From Paenibacillus sp. JNUCC-31 (GTDB lineage: Bacteria; Bacillota; Bacilli; Paenibacillales; Paenibacillaceae), in NCBI RefSeq assembly GCF_014844075.1, contig NZ_CP062165.1, forward strand, positions 5,270,001-5,334,000: DNA of 64,000 bases. Direction: 5' to 3'. Positions 8,378 through 17,316 of the stretch are shown one piece after another. The notes under the pieces were generated by a model. It had not been told where the DNA came from. It made no database searches and saw nothing but the letters and a program-made list of their open reading frames with translations. How positions within the stretch are numbered: position 1 is the first letter of the stretch; every line of letters starts with the position of its first letter. The position numbers and the translations under genes were made by a program.

Positions 8378-8500
8378 CAGATAACAATATATTCACGCAT
8401 CGGTCATACGCCCTCGGTCCGGCAGAAGTATTTCAGGGAAGCAGAGGCCGGACACACACTTGGCATACGCCAAGCGTAGTGAATGCGGGAACGTTAGTCA
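8378..8500. repeat. att-like recombination site A9
   Basis: Left arm CAGATAAC, right arm GTTAGTCA; inner arms ATATTCACGCA / GTAGTGAATGC. Middle hairpins: GGTCCGGC..GGCCGGAC and CTTGGCATACGCCAAG. Confidence 0.85.
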
Positions 8501-8530
8501 AAAGAAGTTCTTAGTTTAGGAGGAGTCTAT

Positions 8531-9298
8531 ATGATATTAGAAAAAGTTATAAATAGAATTGTAATACAAAGTGAATATAAGGATTTTGTAGATAAGTATA
8601 TAGATAATATACTTAGCGAATTTAAAGGTAAGATTCATAGCATTTATATGTGTGGCTCGATTCCCAAAGGAACAGCTACACCTTTTAAGTCAGATGCAGA
8701 CTTTACTATTGTATGTGTAAATCCCAAAGATATTGATTACGAAAGATTGTCAAATATTAAAGACAGGCTTTTGGGAGAATATCCAGTCTTAACTAAGATT
8801 GATACGACCATTTGCTCGATGGACGATGTATTAAGCAAACCGAATGAGTGGGGTTTTTGGGTTAAGGTCATTTGTGTTTGCATGTATGGTGATGACGTTG
8901 GCGAAGAAGTACCACCGATAATTATTTCTCCAGAGTTCATTTTAGACTTAAATACAGAGACCAAGGAGGAAGTAGATCGTATACATCGTTTACTTTCTAA
9001 TGCTAGTGATAACACAATGAAAACTAGATATATTAAAGGTTACTCTAAGAGATTAATTCGTGCATTATACTCTTTGGTTTTAGAAGATACAGGGGTATGG
9101 CAAGATGACATGATTATGATGAAGAATGCCATATTAAACTATTGTGAGATTGACGGCGCTTTAGTTGATTATCTGTATGCTTGTTACTTGGATAGTAATG
9201 TACTTGTTGAAGAGTTTCTGGGAATTGCAGATGAAGTATATAGCTATTTTGAGAACGCCTTACATGCAATGGCTGCTTCCAGAACCTCCTTCGACTAA
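8531..9298 (+). CDS. Nucleotidyltransferase-domain protein
   Basis: The 255-residue product has the Pol-beta-type nucleotidyltransferase signature: MCGSIPKGTATPFKSDADFT near residues 41-60, with the GS helix start and the Asp pair that bind metal. The rest is helical, as in aminoglycoside nucleotidyltransferases (aadA/ANT type), which are classic integron cargo. The substrate is not known. The start ATG follows TAGGAGGAGTCTAT. Its TAA stop overlaps the left arm of site A10, a compact arrangement. Confidence 0.8.
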   Translation: MILEKVINRIVIQSEYKDFVDKYIDNILSEFKGKIHSIYMCGSIPKGTATPFKSDADFTIVCVNPKDIDYERLSNIKDRLLGEYPVLTKIDTTICSMDDVLSKPNEWGFWVKVICVCMYGDDVGEEVPPIIISPEFILDLNTETKEEVDRIHRLLSNASDNTMKTRYIKGYSKRLIRALYSLVLEDTGVWQDDMIMMKNAILNYCEIDGALVDYLYACYLDSNVLVEEFLGIADEVYSYFENALHAMAASRTSFD

Positions 9299-9455
9299 CA
9301 AAATATTGACGATCCGGGTCACTCTGAGAAGCGAGTGACCACATCCAGCCCCCTAAGCCATCGGGACGTCACTGCATTAGGTGTTCGGCAAGCCGCACAT
9401 CTATAAGCAGCGACTCTAAGGGGCCAGGACGTCGTCAATACAAAACGGTTATCTG
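9292..9455. repeat. att-like recombination site A10, end of first block
   Basis: Left arm CGACTAAC, right arm GTTATCTG; inner arms TATTGACGA / TCGTCAATA, where the T-to-G change is compensated. Middle hairpins: GGTCACTCTGAGAAGCGAGTGACC and CCCCCTAAG..CTAAGGGG. Confidence 0.8.
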
Positions 9456-9486
9456 ACATAAACCTATTACATTTTAGGAGCAAATA

Positions 9487-9579
9487 ATGAATATCACTTT
9501 CTCGAAATGGGTGCAATATTATCGAAGAAATAATCAAAACCTCAAATATATTCATTGGGATGACAACTATAGAAAACCA
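9487..9579 (+). pseudogene. 5' fragment of a last cassette gene
   Basis: After TTTTAGGAGCAAATA, a frame begins MNITFSKWVQYYRRNNQNLK and is cut off at about 9579, where sequence of a ridA-like gene begins. No att left arm follows. The cassette's 3' half has been deleted. Confidence 0.5.
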
Positions 9580-9731
9580 CGGTATTTCTAAAAGACATGA
9601 ACGATTTCCAAACGGTTAATGAAGTATATGCCACTTTCTTTGCGGAGCCTTATCCGGCACGTAGCGCCGTTGAGGTTGTGAAGCTGCCGAAGGACGGGCT
9701 TGTGGAGATTGAAGTGATCGGGGTAAAATAA
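9580..9731 (+). pseudogene. ridA: 3' fragment of ridA (enamine/imine deaminase)
   Basis: The frame reads [20 protein letters not shown], then [20 protein letters not shown] to a stop. This is the C-terminal third of a RidA/YjgF protein, which normally removes reactive enamines. The first two thirds are missing and replaced by cassette DNA. This marks one boundary of the array or a deletion that removed it. A terminator follows directly. Confidence 0.8.
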
Positions 9732-9742
9732 CTAGTATCGAT

Positions 9743-9771
9743 GAGCCTCCGGGAAACCGGGGGCTTTTTTA
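9743..9771 (+). terminator. Terminator of the truncated ridA
   Basis: Stem AGCCTCCGG GAAA CCGGGGGCT followed by six T residues. Confidence 0.8.
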
Positions 9772-9989
9772 TCGGACAGACTGTCAAACCAATTGAGACA
9801 GTTCCTCTGAGCGGCTATTTAAAAAATAGTAAAAGACTTATGAAAAGTGGCCAAATTGCGTGTTGATAGTATAACAGAACTCTTAACGCGGCTTGTTTAA
9901 TTGACGCCAAAATATTACAATATTATGAAATGATCATTGCTAAACATAAATTTTGGCTCCAAATGAAGAGAGCAAGGGGAGGTGCTGTA

Positions 9990-11042
9990 ATGCCAAAATT
10001 AAAAGATATCGCAGAACGTGTAGGCGTATCCATATCAACGGTTTCGCGCGCGATCAGCAATGATACCAATCGACCGGTCAATGAAGAGACAAAGCGGAAA
10101 ATTAGGGAAGCTGCCCTTGAGTTGGGATACAATTTGGATGAATCCTCCAAATCGATTGGCAAAGAGATTACCTCAGCCAAACGGATAGCTTGTATCGTGC
10201 CACAGGTTTTGATGGATGATCATCCGTACTTTTCACAGGTACTGACAGGTTTTCACGCGAAATTGACGGAAATGGGACTGCCTCCAGCAATTGTCCGCAC
10301 TTGCGAGGAACTTAGTGACACCGAACGGATCAAGATGATGCTTCAGGAAACGGGTACTCAAGGGATAGTCGCCATCAGCTGGTACGATGAAACATTGTTT
10401 GAGATGCTTGAGCAAGAGAATATCACTGTACTGGGTGTGAGTCTCAATGACGAAAGGCTTAATGTACCGGTCGTTGACTGTGACCGAATATTTTCTGCCC
10501 GCACAGCAGTCCGTCATTTGATCGAGCAAGGCCATACCCGGATTGGGTTTATCGGTGGCCCCGCATATTCGGAACAAATAGAGAGCGAAGAAAGGTATGT
10601 CGGTTATAAATTTGCCATGCTGGAAGCAAACCTGAGTCTGAATGAACATTGGATTATCAACACCAACTGGAATGTGAATTTCAGCTACAGCAGACTGACG
10701 GAGCTCCTGACCGATACGCCCAAGTCTGATTGGCCGACGGCAATTTTTTGTGCAAGTGATATGCTCGCTATTCCTGCCATGCGGGCGGTGGTTGAACAAA
10801 ATGGCCGTATTCCTCAAGATATAGCATTCGTGGGTATGGATAATATTTCAATGGCGCAGTATACGACACCACCTCTGACGTCCGTGCAAGTTCCAAAATA
10901 TGAAATCGGCAAAGTGGCAGCACAATTAATTAACGATTATCTGGAGGGACGTTATTCATCGCTCCATAAAGTGTTGTTGCCCAGCACCCTTATTGTGAGG
11001 GAATCATCTGTCTACGATCGTACAAATCGTACAAATGGCTAG
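9990..11042 (+). CDS. LacI-family transcriptional regulator
   Basis: The 350-residue product starts with the LacI DNA-binding helix-turn-helix MPKLKDIAERVGVSISTVSR, followed by a sugar-binding PBP1-like domain (QVLTGFHAKLTEMGLP, TRIGFIGGPAYSEQ, DIAFVGMDN, TTPPLTSVQVPKYEIG). The start at 9990 is preceded by GGGGAGGTGCTGTA; the ORF could extend to 9930 but without a ribosome site. It probably represses the downstream importer genes (11654-16494) in answer to a sugar. The region from 9772 to 9989 carries its promoter area only. Confidence 0.88.
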   Translation: MPKLKDIAERVGVSISTVSRAISNDTNRPVNEETKRKIREAALELGYNLDESSKSIGKEITSAKRIACIVPQVLMDDHPYFSQVLTGFHAKLTEMGLPPAIVRTCEELSDTERIKMMLQETGTQGIVAISWYDETLFEMLEQENITVLGVSLNDERLNVPVVDCDRIFSARTAVRHLIEQGHTRIGFIGGPAYSEQIESEERYVGYKFAMLEANLSLNEHWIINTNWNVNFSYSRLTELLTDTPKSDWPTAIFCASDMLAIPAMRAVVEQNGRIPQDIAFVGMDNISMAQYTTPPLTSVQVPKYEIGKVAAQLINDYLEGRYSSLHKVLLPSTLIVRESSVYDRTNRTNG

Positions 11043-11089
11043 TTAGTTGTGTGATATTACATTACATATAATAAATCCAGATAACTTTC

Positions 11090-11124
11090 ATAAAACCTAC
11101 GAGGAATGCATCCGCGTGGGTTTT
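11090..11124 (+). terminator. Terminator after LacI regulator
   Basis: AAACCTACG..CGCGTGGGTTTTT imperfect stem with a T run, 50 bases past the stop. Confidence 0.65.
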
Positions 11125-11167
11125 TCTTATTTTTTAGCCAAATTCAATCCAAATAAAGCCAAAAAAA

Positions 11168-11222
11168 TGTTTGACAACCGTCTGTGGGCTATATTATGAT
11201 GTATGAAATTAAACGTTTGGAT
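11168..11222 (+). promoter_or_regulatory. Probable promoter and LacI operator of sugar importer
   Basis: A -35-like TTGACA and a -10-like TATTAT (spacer 15, slightly short) are followed by TTAAACGTTTGG, whose AAACGTTT core is palindromic with the central CG typical of LacI-family operators. The rest of the gap up to the permease (11223-11653) shows no gene and may be a long leader. Confidence 0.4.
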
Positions 11223-11280
11223 TTATTTTCTATTTTTTTGGATCTAGTCAGAGTTAAGATTATCCCATAAACTAAATTTT

Positions 11281-11294
11281 TGGTTACGCTTACA
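11281..11294. promoter_or_regulatory. cre-like site (CcpA)
   Basis: TGGTTACGCTTACA fits the catabolite-response pattern TG-N6-CG-type loosely. A close relative, TGTTAACGCTTACA, lies before the second sugar importer at 26333. The shared position supports carbon-catabolite control. Confidence 0.35.
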
Positions 11295-11653
11295 TTCCCC
11301 TGTAAATCAATGTTTATATAAAATATAAAAGAATCCTCTAAAACTCTTACAACCTATTATCCAAACTGATTCCTATCAATTTACATAAAATAGACTCCAA
11401 ACTTGAACCAAATATATATCCAAATATATATCCAAAAAAACAAATCCTCTTGCATTAGATGATGAAGTCATCTATTAACGCTATTCACTCACTTTGTGTA
11501 ACAACTTCTAACATATAAGTACTGTAAATCAAATCTTGGAAATCCAAGCAAGAAAGGTGGGAACTGCTTCGAGCAGCGTAAAGACGCTGGTGATTTAACA
11601 CAAAGACATTTTACTAGGCAGAATTGTAGTGACAATTACCAGGGGGGATGTTC

Positions 11654-12613
11654 ATGGCCAATACAACTGTACAACCTGCTGTGAATGCAGTACATGAAAA
11701 GAAGAGAATACGTCAGAAGTGGAACCCCATTTTACGAAATTGGCAGCTCTATTTGTTAATTTCACCCGTTGTTGCTTATTACATTGTCTTTCAGTACTTG
11801 CCGATGTATGGCATTCAAATCGCATTTAAGGATTTCATTGCAACGAAGGGCATCTGGGGAAGCCCCTGGGTTGGGTTTGAACATTTTGAACGTTTTTTTC
11901 ACAGTTATTACTTCTGGAGATTAATTAAAAATACGCTTGGACTTGGGTTGTACAGCTTGGCGGTAGGTTTTCCAGTCCCTATCATCTTGGCACTTCTGAT
12001 GAATGAGGTAAGGGCGGAAAAATTCAAAAAATTTGTTCAGACCATAACCTATGCGCCGCACTTTCTATCAACTGTCGTGGTCGTAGGCATGATGATGATG
12101 TTTTTATCGCCGCGATACGGAATCATTAATCACTTCATTGGTATGTTTGGCGGCAATCCCATTAATTTCTTGTCTGAGCCATCCTGGTTCAAGACCTTGT
12201 TTGTGATGTCGGATGTATGGCAGACCATGGGCTGGAGCTCAATTATTTATTTGGCGGCACTAGCCGGCGTGGACTCTCAACTTCATGAAGCAGCGCGTGT
12301 GGATGGGGCAACCCGGTTGCAGCGGATAAGGCATATTAATATACCGAGTATTATGCCGACCATTATCATTTTGTTCATTTTAAATATCGGAAGCATCATG
12401 GGTATTGGTTTCGAGAAGGTCCTGCTGATGCAGAACACACTGAATTTAGAAACCTCGGACATTATCTCTACCTACGTCTACCGGAGTGGGATACAAGATG
12501 CTGAATACAGCTTCTCGGCGGCGATTGGTCTGTTTAACTCCATCATCAATTTCATCTTATTAGTCACGGTTAACCAGATCTCAAAACGAATGAGTGAAAC
12601 GAGCCTATGGTAA
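11654..12613 (+). CDS. ABC sugar permease, LplB-like
   Basis: The 319-residue product has six hydrophobic segments and the inner-membrane permease EAA loop (HEAARVDGATRLQRIRHINI). The N-terminal part LYLLISPVVAYYIVFQYLPM is typical of LplB-type permeases that import oligosaccharides in Paenibacillus and Bacillus. ATG 11654 is preferred over 11648 because AGGGGGG lies at a normal distance. First gene of the operon with the permease at 12629, the binding protein at 13555 and the oxidoreductase at 15223. No ATPase is encoded, so a shared MsmX-type ATPase is likely. Confidence 0.88.
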   Translation: MANTTVQPAVNAVHEKKRIRQKWNPILRNWQLYLLISPVVAYYIVFQYLPMYGIQIAFKDFIATKGIWGSPWVGFEHFERFFHSYYFWRLIKNTLGLGLYSLAVGFPVPIILALLMNEVRAEKFKKFVQTITYAPHFLSTVVVVGMMMMFLSPRYGIINHFIGMFGGNPINFLSEPSWFKTLFVMSDVWQTMGWSSIIYLAALAGVDSQLHEAARVDGATRLQRIRHINIPSIMPTIIILFILNIGSIMGIGFEKVLLMQNTLNLETSDIISTYVYRSGIQDAEYSFSAAIGLFNSIINFILLVTVNQISKRMSETSLW

Positions 12614-12628
12614 GGGAGTTGCTGATGC

Positions 12629-13513
12629 ATGCTTGTTGAATCTAGAGGAGATCGTATTTTTAATATAGTTAACCATTTTTTGTTAATTGTAATTACGCTT
12701 ATTGTTATCTACCCGCTTATTTTTGTGTTAAGTGCTTCGTTCAGCGATCCGCAGTCCGTCCTGCGTGGTGAGATGTTCCTATGGCCCAAGGGGATCAATC
12801 TCCATTCTTACGAGAAGATTTTTCAGAACAAAGATATCCTCAGAGGTTATACCAATACACTGATCTATACTTTAGTGGGGACGCTGATTAATCTCGTCAT
12901 GACGATTCTGGCGGCATATCCGCTATCTCGAAAGGATTTTATAGGCCGCAATGCCATCATGGCCCTGTTTGTTTTCACAATGTTCTTCAGTGGCGGGTTA
13001 ATTCCAACCTATATGCTAATCAAAAACCTTGGCATGTTAAACACATTATGGGTCATGATCATTCCGAATGCCGTTTCGATCTGGAACATCATCATTATGC
13101 GGACATTCTTCCAGCAATCGATTCCACATGAGTTGCATGAGGCGGCGACGATTGATGGCTGCTCCAATATTCAAACGTTAACCCGGATTATCCTGCCATT
13201 ATCCATGCCCATTATAGCGGTGACGATTCTGTTCTATGCTGTTGGGCACTGGAACGCCTTTTTTAACGCAATGTTGTATCTGTCCGACAAGAACAAATTT
13301 CCACTTCAACTCATTTTGCGGGAAATTCTGATTCAAGGCCAGACGAACGATATGGTCAAAATGTCAACCGAGTCTGCGATTAAGCAGCAAAGGGAAGTGG
13401 AAGGCATTAAATATGCTGTACTCGTTGTTGCCAATATACCGGTGCTCTTGCTGTATCCTTTCCTGCAAAGATATTTTGTTAAAGGCGTGATGATTGGTGC
13501 CATTAAAGGATGA
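12629..13513 (+). CDS. ABC sugar permease, YtcP-like
   Basis: The 294-residue partner permease has six membrane segments and an EAA loop HELHEAATIDGCSNIQTLTR. It follows the first permease by 15 bases and forms the heterodimeric channel with it. AAGGGAG lies 10 bases upstream of the start. It is the CUT1-class second permease usual next to LplB. Confidence 0.88.
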   Translation: MLVESRGDRIFNIVNHFLLIVITLIVIYPLIFVLSASFSDPQSVLRGEMFLWPKGINLHSYEKIFQNKDILRGYTNTLIYTLVGTLINLVMTILAAYPLSRKDFIGRNAIMALFVFTMFFSGGLIPTYMLIKNLGMLNTLWVMIIPNAVSIWNIIIMRTFFQQSIPHELHEAATIDGCSNIQTLTRIILPLSMPIIAVTILFYAVGHWNAFFNAMLYLSDKNKFPLQLILREILIQGQTNDMVKMSTESAIKQQREVEGIKYAVLVVANIPVLLLYPFLQRYFVKGVMIGAIKG

Positions 13514-13554
13514 TTCCTTGTATGGATAACGATGGGACAAAGGGAGGAATAAGA

Positions 13555-15180
13555 ATGACGCTCAACAAGTGGGGGAGTATCGCTCTGGTTTGTATGATGT
13601 CTGTTTCGATGCTGGCCGGGTGCAGTTCTAAGGATGCTGATTCGGGAAGTAGCAAAGATAAAGGAGCTGCCAATGGCAAAGTCAATGCGAGCGGATTTCC
13701 GATCGTAAATGACACCATTACAGTGAGTGGATTTGCCGGAAAGTTTTTTGCCAATGCGGACTGGAACGATCTCCGACTCTGGAAAGAGTATGAGAAGATG
13801 TCCAATGTTCATATCCAGTGGGATACGGTACAGAAGGATAATTTGAAGGAAAAGCGCAATCTCCTACTGGCAGGCGGCGCTTACCCGGAGCTGTTCTACG
13901 CCTCGGCGTTTTCCAGATCGGATCTGCTGAAATACGGCAAACAGGGCGCATTCATTCCTCTAAATGATCTGATCGACCAATACGCGCCTAACTTTAAGGC
14001 TCTAATGAAGAAGTATCCGGTTATTAGCAAAGGGATTACGATGCCGGATGGTAACATATATGGGCTGCCGACCCTGTATGATCCGGAATTCAAGTCGGTT
14101 CTGTACGGAACACCTTGGGTGAAGCAAGAGTGGCTTGATAAATTAGGTTTGCAGGAACCGCAGACATTAGATGACTTCTATAATATGTTGAAAGCATTTA
14201 AAGAAAAGGACCCGAACGGCAACGGGCAGAAGGACGAGATAGCCTGGGGCGGTGTGGGAACGGCTGGTGTGGTGAACTACCTGAGAGGTTCATTTGGGTT
14301 GAATAATCATGGAACCTCCAACATTAACATTGATACAGATCCTCAGACAGATAAAGTACGCTTTATTCCAACCGATCCCCAATACAAGGAGCTGCTGCAA
14401 TTCGTGAATAAGCTCTACAAGGACGGATTGCTCGAGCAGGACATTGTATCTGTTAAGAGTACCGAAGTGGATGCTAAAGGAATGGAAGGCTTGATCGGAG
14501 TCGTTGATAATGTCGATCCGGTTGCGATATACAATCAGCAAGGTTATGTTGGCATGCCCGTACTGAAGGGTCCTCATGGCGATCAGACATACAACGCCTA
14601 TGGTTCTCCACTCGGTAATATCGGGATGTTTGTACTGACAGATAAAGCCCAAAATCCAGAGGCCATGATCCGCTGGATGGATTATTTCTACAGCGATGAA
14701 GGCATCAAGACGTTCTTCATGGGCTGGAAAGATGAGACGTATAAAGAAGATGCAGAAGGTAACGTAGACTATGTCGACAATATCAAAAACAACCCGGATG
14801 GCCTTAATCTGGACCAGGCGGTAGGTCAATACCTGATCTGGCCGGGTGGATACTACCCTGGTTTTGTGAAGCAGAAATACTTCAAGGGTGCTGAAGGTCT
14901 GCCAACTTCGGTTGATAATGCGAAAAAAGCAGAGTCTCACATCTTACCACAAGATCAAATTTGGCCTCCATTTAATTTCACACAGGAAGAGCAGCGAGAT
15001 CTGACCACTTTCCAGACAGATATTGAAACGTATGTAGATGAAATGCGTGACAAATTCATTACTGGAAATGAATCCTTTGACAATTGGGATCAGTATGTGG
15101 CAGCTCTCCAAAAGATGGGCGTAGAACGATATGTAGCCATCTATCAGTCAGCAGCAGACCGTTATACCCAAGCGGATTAA
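13555..15180 (+). CDS. Extracellular sugar-binding lipoprotein
   Basis: The 541-residue product has a lipoprotein signal (MSVSMLAGCSS), a Ser/Lys/Gly linker, then a large family-1 solute-binding fold (LLLAGGAYPELFYASAFSRS, GITMPDGNIYGLPTLYDPEF, RWMDYFYSDEGIKTFFMGW). It captures a sugar or oligosaccharide outside the cell and delivers it to the permeases. ATG 13555 follows AAAGGGAGGAATAAGA; the longer frame from 13510 is not needed. The ligand is unknown. Confidence 0.88.
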   Translation: MTLNKWGSIALVCMMSVSMLAGCSSKDADSGSSKDKGAANGKVNASGFPIVNDTITVSGFAGKFFANADWNDLRLWKEYEKMSNVHIQWDTVQKDNLKEKRNLLLAGGAYPELFYASAFSRSDLLKYGKQGAFIPLNDLIDQYAPNFKALMKKYPVISKGITMPDGNIYGLPTLYDPEFKSVLYGTPWVKQEWLDKLGLQEPQTLDDFYNMLKAFKEKDPNGNGQKDEIAWGGVGTAGVVNYLRGSFGLNNHGTSNINIDTDPQTDKVRFIPTDPQYKELLQFVNKLYKDGLLEQDIVSVKSTEVDAKGMEGLIGVVDNVDPVAIYNQQGYVGMPVLKGPHGDQTYNAYGSPLGNIGMFVLTDKAQNPEAMIRWMDYFYSDEGIKTFFMGWKDETYKEDAEGNVDYVDNIKNNPDGLNLDQAVGQYLIWPGGYYPGFVKQKYFKGAEGLPTSVDNAKKAESHILPQDQIWPPFNFTQEEQRDLTTFQTDIETYVDEMRDKFITGNESFDNWDQYVAALQKMGVERYVAIYQSAADRYTQAD

Positions 15181-15222
15181 AAGGTTCATCCGTAATTTCA
15201 GATCATAAAGGAGTGAACAAAT

Positions 15223-16494
15223 ATGAGTCAACTGAAAGCAGTCCTGATTGGAGCAGGTGCGAGGGGAGCGGGTGGCTATGCACCCTATGCACTTGATTAT
15301 CCGCATGAGCTTACCTTCGTTGCAGTTGCGGAAGCCGATCCAGTGAGGAGAGCAAGATTTGCTGAGAAGTACGAGATTCCGCCGGAACACTGTTACGAGA
15401 CTTGGGAGCCCCTGTTGGCTGAACCTAAGCTGGCTGATATTGCGGTTATTTGTACACAGGACAGAATGCATTATGGCCCAACCATGCAGGCTTTAGATAA
15501 GAAGTATCATGTCATGCTGGAGAAGCCGATGTCACCTGATCCAAAGGAATGTCTTGAGATGGAACAAGCGGCGAGAGATAATGACCGGCTGCTGACGATC
15601 TGCCATGTGCTGCGGTACACACCGTTCTGGAATACAATCAAAAAGGTGATACAAGAAGGACGTATCGGAGAAATTGTCTCCATTCAGTTGAATGAGAATG
15701 TGGGTTACTGGCATATTGCCCACAGCTTCGTGCGAGGAAATTGGAACAATTCCAACACATCCAGCCCGATGATCCTGTCCAAGTCATGCCATGATATGGA
15801 CGTATTATCCTGGCTCGTGGATCAGCCTTGCCTCAAGGTCAGTTCGTTCGGATCTCTTAAACATTTTCATGAAGGCAATGCACCGGAAGGTTCCGCTGAT
15901 CGATGCTTGGATTGTGCTGTAGAACCAACCTGCGCGTACTCTGCACCAAGATTTTATTTGAGTGAACAGTTCAGGGGTTGGGCAGGACATTTTACACAGG
16001 AGCTGACGAAGCCGAATATCATACAGGGTTTGCGTGATACCGATTACGGTCGGTGTGTATACCGGAGTGACAATAATGTGGTAGATCATCAGGTCGTGAA
16101 TATGGAATTTGAAGGTGGAGCTACGGCCATGTTCAGTATGTGCGGGTTTACATTTGAGCAGGAACGTAGAATCCAGATCATGGGGACGAAAGGAGAACTT
16201 CGCGGTGAGGAAGATCAAATTACGGTGTACGACTTTTTGACACATCAAAAAACAGAAATCACAATCCCTTCTCAAACCAGCGGCCATGGTGGGGGAGACA
16301 GCGGCATTGTGAGGAATTTCCTGGATGAGGTGCGTCATTATAACGGCCAGGAGAGCCTGACATCGGCTGCAGCTTCCGTCCGGAGTCATCTGATCGCATT
16401 TGCAGCTGAAAAGTCGCGGCTGAACGGGGGCGAGTCTATCGATCTGAACGAATATGCCCGTCAGCTTATGGTGAAGGAAGAGCTATCTAAATAA
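15223..16494 (+). CDS. Gfo/Idh/MocA family oxidoreductase
   Basis: The 423-residue product has an N-terminal Rossmann fold (LKAVLIGAGARGAGGYAPYA, glycine-rich) and the family's EKPMSPDPKEC motif near residue 95, where Lys takes part in catalysis. The C-terminal domain includes SKSCHDMDVLSWL with a candidate catalytic His. Such enzymes oxidise or reduce sugars with NAD(P). The cysteines in DRCLDCAVEPTCAYSAP may bind zinc, as in a known subgroup. Last gene of the importer operon, so it probably acts on the imported sugar. Confidence 0.88.
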   Translation: MSQLKAVLIGAGARGAGGYAPYALDYPHELTFVAVAEADPVRRARFAEKYEIPPEHCYETWEPLLAEPKLADIAVICTQDRMHYGPTMQALDKKYHVMLEKPMSPDPKECLEMEQAARDNDRLLTICHVLRYTPFWNTIKKVIQEGRIGEIVSIQLNENVGYWHIAHSFVRGNWNNSNTSSPMILSKSCHDMDVLSWLVDQPCLKVSSFGSLKHFHEGNAPEGSADRCLDCAVEPTCAYSAPRFYLSEQFRGWAGHFTQELTKPNIIQGLRDTDYGRCVYRSDNNVVDHQVVNMEFEGGATAMFSMCGFTFEQERRIQIMGTKGELRGEEDQITVYDFLTHQKTEITIPSQTSGHGGGDSGIVRNFLDEVRHYNGQESLTSAAASVRSHLIAFAAEKSRLNGGESIDLNEYARQLMVKEELSK

Positions 16495-16511
16495 TCAGCA
16501 ATGTGTCGATA

Positions 16512-16558
16512 AGCTGCCCCTCAAGGTATGATAATATTTTGAGGGACGGCTTTTTTAT
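16512..16558 (+). terminator. Terminator of the LacI-linked sugar operon
   Basis: GCCCCTCAA..TTGAGGGACGGC stem followed by seven T residues. Confidence 0.75.
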
Positions 16559-16730
16559 TCGTTTGGGGATTTGGCGGCGTAATCTGAAAAGAAAGTCATC
16601 ATTCTAAAGTCTCCGAAAGACGTCAGCTAAAAAAACCATCATGAGAAGGAACCGATCAACTATTGTCGGCAGTCTTCTCGGCTAACGGGCAGGATAGCTC
16701 AATATTTTTGCGAGTATTCCATGGGTGGAG

Positions 16731-16827
16731 TATTTTACGAAGTACGTGAATAAGACGTTTTGTGACAGAATCAAATGAAAAGAGAGCCGTACTGTTTGAA
16801 GTAAAGATTCCGATCCGATGAGAATTG
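16731..16827. repeat. Relic of a cassette related to 5124-5888
   Basis: TATTTTACGAAGTACGTGAATA forms a short hairpin of inner-arm type, followed by a GTT-like end and then GACAGAATCAAATGAAAAGA, as at the start of the Xre cassette (5131 onward). From 16794, CTGTTTGAAGTAAAGATTCC matches the coding region near 5331. The parts between are deleted. A cassette of this kind was therefore once present here. Confidence 0.65.
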
Positions 16828-16859
16828 GGGGCACTGCGTGGTACTGAGGACGGTACTGA

Positions 16860-17035
16860 TCACCTCAAACAATTTGGATCCTCAACAATATCGCCATTTC
16901 GGAATTTCCGGGACCGAATCGCCGTGAAGCGACTTCACATTCTCATATTCAGTAAGAATCTCCTGATCAGTGAGGACTTTGTTTTGCAGCTTCACTTCAT
17001 CAATGAGTCCAGAGTACATATTGTAAGAGAACTAC
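16860..17035 (-). pseudogene. C-terminal fragment of a LamG-like lectin domain
   Basis: On the minus strand the frame reads SGLIDEVKLQNKVLTDQEIL followed by TEYENVKSLHG and a stop. This is the last part of a concanavalin-like (LamG) domain as found in secreted Paenibacillus proteins. No start or upstream part remains. Confidence 0.5.
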
Positions 17036-17134
17036 CCCGCCAGATGATTTGTATAGTTTTTGTATAGATTCAATCGTTAAAATATGAGTTGCAGAAACTG
17101 TGGGGAATTGCTGAGAATATAACCCCATGTTAAT

Positions 17135-17183
17135 TCGAAGAGATTGGATGAAAAATAGAGCTCTATTTTTACAATCCAACATG
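17135..17183. terminator. Hairpin upstream of the SLH gene
   Basis: TTGGATG..AATAGAGCTCTATTTTT..AATCCAA forms a long stem. It may end leftward transcription or act in the leader of the gene at 17317. The remainder of 16559-17316 has no gene that I can support. Confidence 0.4.
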
Positions 17184-17316
17184 AGGTAACTTCATAAATT
17201 GATAATTAAATTAGGGAGGCCGTTGAAAAAAAAGAAAAACATTTGCTCGTATGAAAAAGTGCCAAAAAGGATTTGTCTACATCAGAAAGTCTAAAAATGG
17301 ATTGGGGGAAAGGTAC

